Below the pieces are notes generated by a model. The model searched no databases, was not told where the DNA came from, and worked only from the letters and a program-made list of their open reading frames with translations. From Sphingomonadales bacterium (lineage in GTDB: Bacteria; Pseudomonadota; Alphaproteobacteria; Sphingomonadales; Sphingomonadaceae), in assembly GCA_017302775.1 (NCBI GenBank), contig JAFLDC010000087.1, positions 1 to 8,755 of the forward strand: a stretch of DNA of 8,755 nucleotides, written 5' to 3'. This document shows, piece by piece, positions 4,915 to 8,755 of the stretch. Every line of letters starts with the position of its first letter. Position 1 is the first letter of the stretch. Made by a program: the position numbers and the translations under genes.

Positions 4915-6392
4915 GCGTCGGCCCGTTCGCCGGCTGCCAGCGCCTCGGCCAGAATCGCCTTCAGGCGGTCGCGCAAGGCCTGGATCTCGCCCTGTTGGGC
5001 GGCAAACTGAGCCAGCAACTCATCTGGGTCATGGCTCTCCCGGTCGGGCTTGTGCGGGTTTTTGCGATCAAGGTTGAAGCCGGATGCTTCAACGTCTTCG
5101 GCGCTGATGCGCCATGCCTGTTCAGTCTCAACGCGCGCCTTGAAACCATCTGCCTCGTCGCCCCACCAGTCGCGCTCGGCCGCGAACTCCTCGAACTGCA
5201 TCGGGCGCGATTTGTTATAGCTGGTGACGCCCGGCGGGTAGGGATGTTCATAGAACCAGATGTGCTTGGTAGGTGTGCCCTTGGTGAAGAACAGCAGGTT
5301 GGTCTTGATGCCCGTGTAAGGATTGAACACCCCGTTTGGCAGGCGGACGATGGTGTGGAGATTGCACTCCTCCAGAAGACTGCGCTTGAGCGTGGTCTTC
5401 ACGCCTTCGCCAAACAGAAAGCCATCGGGCAACACTACGCCCGCGCGACCGCCATTGCGCAGCAGCTTGATAATCAGCGCCATAAACAGGTCAGCGGTTT
5501 CCCGCGTGCGCAGGTGGGCGGGGAAGTTGCTCTCAATCCCGTCCTGCTCCATGCCGCCGAATGGCGGGTTGGTGGCGATCACTGGCACACGGTCCCGTTC
5601 GCCATAGTCGCGATAGGGCTTTTCTAGCGTGTTGCCGTGGCGGATGCCCTCTGGCGTGTCGATGCCGTGAAGGATCATGTTGGTGACGCACAGCATGTGC
5701 GGCAGCGCCTTCTTCTCGACCCCACGCAGGCTGGCCACCAGCGTCGCCTCATCCTCCGGCGATTTCACGAACTGGCGCTTGTGGTCGATGGCGCAGGCGA
5801 GGAAGCCGCCGGTGCCGCAGGCGGGATCAAGCACGATTTCATCGAGCTTCGGAGCCAGCCGGTCGATCATGAAGCGGGTGACAGCGCGCGGGGTGTAAAA
5901 CTCGCCCGCGTTCCCGGCGCTTTGCAGGTCTTTCAGTATCTGTTCGTAGATCGCGCCGAAGGTGTGGCGGTCTTGCGTGTTGTTGAAGTCGATCTCATTG
6001 ATCTTATTGATCACCTGCCGCATCAGCGTGCCGGATTTCATGTAGTTGTAGGTATCCTCGAACACATCGCGGATAACCTGGGCGCGCTTTCCGACCTCGC
6101 CGATGGTGGGCAGGCTGTTCTTGAGGGTGAAGAACAGCTCATCGACGAACTTGACCAGCGCCTCGCCGGTGATCCCCTCGCGGTCCTTGGCCCAATTGCG
6201 CCAGCGGTATTTCTCGGGGATCGGCGAGAGGAAGTCAGGCTCGGTCAGTTCCAGCTCTTCCTCGCGGTCGTCATAGATTTTGAGGAAGATCATCCAGACC
6301 ATCTGGCTGATACGCTGGGCATCGCCGTCAACGCCGACATCCTTGCGCATGATGTCCTGAATGGACTTCACCGCGCCTGACACATTGCTCAT
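4911..6392 (-). CDS. hsdM: Type I restriction-modification DNA methyltransferase HsdM
   Basis: The 493-residue subunit transfers methyl from S-adenosylmethionine to adenine N6 at the site chosen by HsdS, protecting host DNA and forming the core of the restriction complex. Residues 1-150 are the helical N-terminal domain, and GEFYTPR (163-169) introduces the catalytic domain. Motif I is DPACGTGGF (189-197, SAM binding) and motif IV is NPPFGG (275-280, the N/D-PP-F signature of N6-adenine enzymes). The last 30-40 residues are predicted helical (Gln/Glu/Ala/Leu-rich, about 457-486), as expected for contact with HsdS. Length is normal for EcoAI-type HsdM. ATGA overlaps on both sides tie it to hsdR and hsdS in one transcript. 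All key residues are intact. Confidence 0.96.
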   Translation of the reverse strand: MSNVSGAVKSIQDIMRKDVGVDGDAQRISQMVWMIFLKIYDDREEELELTEPDFLSPIPEKYRWRNWAKDREGITGEALVKFVDELFFTLKNSLPTIGEVGKRAQVIRDVFEDTYNYMKSGTLMRQVINKINEIDFNNTQDRHTFGAIYEQILKDLQSAGNAGEFYTPRAVTRFMIDRLAPKLDEIVLDPACGTGGFLACAIDHKRQFVKSPEDEATLVASLRGVEKKALPHMLCVTNMILHGIDTPEGIRHGNTLEKPYRDYGERDRVPVIATNPPFGGMEQDGIESNFPAHLRTRETADLFMALIIKLLRNGGRAGVVLPDGFLFGEGVKTTLKRSLLEECNLHTIVRLPNGVFNPYTGIKTNLLFFTKGTPTKHIWFYEHPYPPGVTSYNKSRPMQFEEFAAERDWWGDEADGFKARVETEQAWRISAEDVEASGFNLDRKNPHKPDRESHDPDELLAQFAAQQGEIQALRDRLKAILAEALAAGERADA

Positions 6393-8749
6393 TCGTTTGC
6401 TGCTCGTCCGTAGATTTGAGCTTCAAGCTCGGTCAGCGCGGCGTCGTAAGCCGCTTTGCCGCCGAACGCACCCTTGATGATTTCAATGGGGGTGCCAATG
6501 CCATCGAACGGGCGCAGGCGAAGCACCTTAGTGTCTTCGATAGTTTCGATGCCTTCATCGGCATACTTATCGAGCAAGGCTTCCAGCACCGCCCGCGCCT
6601 GATCACCATACTTTGCGAAATAATCGCGCTTGCGCACCTTGTCCGCGCGCTCTCGGCGGGTGAGTGGCGGCTGATCGTAGGCGATATGTGCGAGCAGATC
6701 GAAGTCACTCACATCCTTTCCGACCTCGGCTTGCAGATTGGCAAGGACGACGCCGTGCTCCTCAAGCTCTGCGATGATGGCCTGCTTGCGGTCGCTGGCA
6801 TTCCACTTGGCGACGAATTCATCCAGCGAGCGATACTCGGACAACACCGCCTTCTTCGCGAACTCGCGATAGCTTTCGGTGATCAGTGTGCCGTCGCTGC
6901 CGACATACTCGATCCGTTCGGCAATGATATGGACGGGTACGCCCGACACGACCAGCTTTGTGCCGCCGCTATCATCGTCATCATCATCGTCGTCGTCAGG
7001 GTCGCCATCGTCGGGATCGGGTGGGACCGGCGGGTCATCGTCCTCCGGCTCGTAGATCACCACCGGCTCCCCGTCGAAATCAGGATCGCGGAACAGCTCG
7101 GTCGCCTTTTTGAAGTCCATGATCGTGAAAAAGTACTTGTTGTGATCCTCGTCGATGCGGGTGCCCCGACCAATGATCTGCTTGAACATCGTCATGGACG
7201 TGATCGTCCGGTCGAGCACAATCAGTTTGCAGGTTTTGGCGTCGACGCCAGTACTCAACAGCTGTGACGTGGTGGCAATGACGGGGAACGGCTGTTCCGG
7301 GTCGATGAAGTTGTCGAGCTGTGCCTTACCTTCGAGGCTGTCACCGGTAATCCGCATAACGTAGCGTGGGTTCTCGCGCGCGATCCTGCCGGCGGCGTTT
7401 ACGATTGCGGCGCGCATCCGTTCGGCGTGATCGATGTCCTCGCAGAAGATGATAGTTTTTGCCATCGGATCGGTTGCGTTGAGGAAACGCATCACCCGCT
7501 CAGCAACCAGTTTGGTGCGCTGGTTGAGGACAAGAATCCTGTCCATGTCCATGCGGTTGTATTCGCGTTGCTCGATCTCGTTTCCGAGGTCGTCCTTCAT
7601 GCCCGCTGGCGGAGTCCAACCCAGCAAGTCCTTGTCAATGTCGATGCGAATGACCTTGTAGGGTGCGAGAAAGCCGTCCTCGATGCCCTCTTTGAGGCTG
7701 TAGGTGTAAACCGGCTCGCCGAAGTAAGTGATGTTGGAGACATATTCGGTTTCCTTCGGCGTCGCGGTCATGCCGATCTGGATCGCGCCGTCGAAGTAAG
7801 CCAGGATTTCTCGCCACGCGCTGTCCTCCGCCGCGCTACCGCGATGGCATTCATCGACGACGATGAGGTCGAAGAAGTCGCGGGACACCGACTTGAAGAT
7901 CTTGTCGGTTTCCTCCGGCCCGGTGAGTGCCTGATAGAGGCCCAGGTGGATCTCGTAAGCCGGGTCGATTTTGCGGTTCCGCACCTTGGTCATGTGCTGA
8001 CCGAAGGGCTTAAAGTCGTTCACCAGCGTTTGATCGACGAGGATATTGCGGTCGGCGAGGAACAGCACGCGCTTCGCCTGCCCGGCCTTCCAGAGCCTCC
8101 AGATGATCTGGAACGTCGTGTATGTCTTGCCGGTGCCGGTCGCCATCACCAGCAAGACCCGACGATCTCCTTTCGCAATGGCTTCGATCGTCCTGTTGAT
8201 CGCATCGATCTGATAATAGCGCGGCTCTTTGCCGGAGCTGTCCACGTGGTAAGGCTGCTCGACAAGCGGCTCTTGTTCGGGCGCGATGCCATGCAGAAGG
8301 CAGTAGCGGAGGTAAAGCTCCCGAGGAGACGGCAAACCGTCCATGGTCAGGACAGTTTCAGTATCTTCACCATCAGCGGCCGCACGGTTGTGCTGAGCGA
8401 AGCCATCTCCGTTCGAACTAAATGCTGTCGGAAGATCCAGGATTTCAGCATAGCCCAGAGCCTGCTGTAACCCGGCGCTCACGCCGTGCTTGTTATCCTT
8501 CGCTTCAATGACCGCCACCGGTAGGCCCGGCTGCCACGATAGAACGTAGTCGGCGAACTTGCGCTTCTTTTTGTTTCTAGACGATAAGTTTCCGCGAACA
8601 ACGACAGGTCCAGGAGTAAGCGTTACTTCTCGCCTGACTTGCCTTAGCTGATCCCACCCAGCCTTGACGATAGCTGGCGTAATGAACAGATCGCAGACGT
8701 CACTTTCGCTCAACTTTTCCTTTTCAGCTTTGTCCAATTTGCCCCTCAT
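6389..8749 (-). CDS. hsdR: Type I restriction endonuclease/translocase subunit HsdR (EcoEI-like)
   Basis: The 786-residue motor subunit translocates unmethylated DNA with ATP and cuts it when stalled. The N-terminal nuclease shows the PD-(D/E)XK residues Asp67, Glu82 and Lys84 (FADYVL and VIEAKD). The helicase motor follows with Walker A ATGTGKT (203-209), DECH (299-302), MTATP (327-331) and motif [10 protein letters not shown] (524-531). An Asp/Pro-rich linker (about 569-595, nine Asp in a row) leads into an EcoEI-type C-terminal domain (about 600-780). Length matches type IB enzymes and is shorter than EcoKI HsdR. ATG at 8749 is the only start codon visible near the N-terminus; the frame stays open through the last six bases of the window, so a start further upstream cannot be excluded. 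The operon promoter lies outside the window. No inactivating change is seen. Confidence 0.95.
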   Translation of the reverse strand: MRGKLDKAEKEKLSESDVCDLFITPAIVKAGWDQLRQVRREVTLTPGPVVVRGNLSSRNKKKRKFADYVLSWQPGLPVAVIEAKDNKHGVSAGLQQALGYAEILDLPTAFSSNGDGFAQHNRAAADGEDTETVLTMDGLPSPRELYLRYCLLHGIAPEQEPLVEQPYHVDSSGKEPRYYQIDAINRTIEAIAKGDRRVLLVMATGTGKTYTTFQIIWRLWKAGQAKRVLFLADRNILVDQTLVNDFKPFGQHMTKVRNRKIDPAYEIHLGLYQALTGPEETDKIFKSVSRDFFDLIVVDECHRGSAAEDSAWREILAYFDGAIQIGMTATPKETEYVSNITYFGEPVYTYSLKEGIEDGFLAPYKVIRIDIDKDLLGWTPPAGMKDDLGNEIEQREYNRMDMDRILVLNQRTKLVAERVMRFLNATDPMAKTIIFCEDIDHAERMRAAIVNAAGRIARENPRYVMRITGDSLEGKAQLDNFIDPEQPFPVIATTSQLLSTGVDAKTCKLIVLDRTITSMTMFKQIIGRGTRIDEDHNKYFFTIMDFKKATELFRDPDFDGEPVVIYEPEDDDPPVPPDPDDGDPDDDDDDDDDSGGTKLVVSGVPVHIIAERIEYVGSDGTLITESYREFAKKAVLSEYRSLDEFVAKWNASDRKQAIIAELEEHGVVLANLQAEVGKDVSDFDLLAHIAYDQPPLTRRERADKVRKRDYFAKYGDQARAVLEALLDKYADEGIETIEDTKVLRLRPFDGIGTPIEIIKGAFGGKAAYDAALTELEAQIYGRAANE
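6971..6997 (-). repeat. Asp-codon tract (9 GAY codons) in the HsdR linker
   Basis: Nine consecutive GAT/GAC codons encode Asp585-Asp593 between the motor and the EcoEI-type C-terminal domain. They lie within a wider Asp/Pro-rich linker. The tract is a mixed GAT/GAC trinucleotide run, so slippage would change the Asp number without shifting the frame. Confidence 0.85.
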
Positions 8750-8755
8750 CGGAGA

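Noticed and set aside
5637..8470. Three long plus-strand open frames (5637-6380, 6416-7267, 7427-8470) opposite hsdM and hsdR
   Set aside because: They lie wholly antisense to genes with complete catalytic motifs, show no family signature and follow the codon phase of the real genes; they are antisense shadows.

Overview
The window looks like an accessory region of a high-GC alphaproteobacterium; Caulobacter/Brevundimonas- or sphingomonad-like is an impression from codon use and protein style, not tested. It carries a complete chromosomally encoded type I restriction-modification (R-M) locus with an extra gene, beside a block of small, mostly unrecognised genes. No tRNA, rRNA, CRISPR array, transposase or integrase is visible.

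Right part (2059-8755, all minus strand): hsdR, hsdM, hsdS and a SIR2-like gene run as one tight operon. hsdR/hsdM and hsdM/hsdS each overlap by an ATGA, and the SIR2-like ATG lies 3 bases after the hsdS stop. HsdR (DEAD-box translocase plus PD-(D/E)XK nuclease, EcoEI-type C-terminus), HsdM (N6-adenine methyltransferase) and HsdS (two target-recognition domains between duplicated conserved helices) match the type IB (EcoAI/EcoEI-like) family in gene order and size. The SIR2-like protein keeps the NAD-binding and catalytic signature residues. As the last operon gene it is a candidate NAD-consuming back-up effector coupled to the R-M complex. This is the most interesting hypothesis of the window.

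Middle (1473-2058): a short XRE-family regulator (plus strand, TTG start) converges on the SIR2-like gene across a 117-base gap. It is divergent from a two-gene minus-strand unit encoding a small two-helix membrane protein and a lipoprotein (ATGA overlap). The divergent spacer holds an AT-rich core and a direct/inverted repeat cluster next to the membrane-protein start codon.

Left part (1-740, minus strand): two consecutive small genes, the second cut by the window edge, are paralogs by their N-termini. Each is preceded by an intrinsic terminator followed directly by a near-identical Shine-Dalgarno segment. The complete one encodes a 130-residue acidic, lysine-free protein. From memory only, it resembles conserved hypothetical proteins on alphaproteobacterial plasmids and integrative elements, which would fit an R-M system carried as mobile-element cargo.
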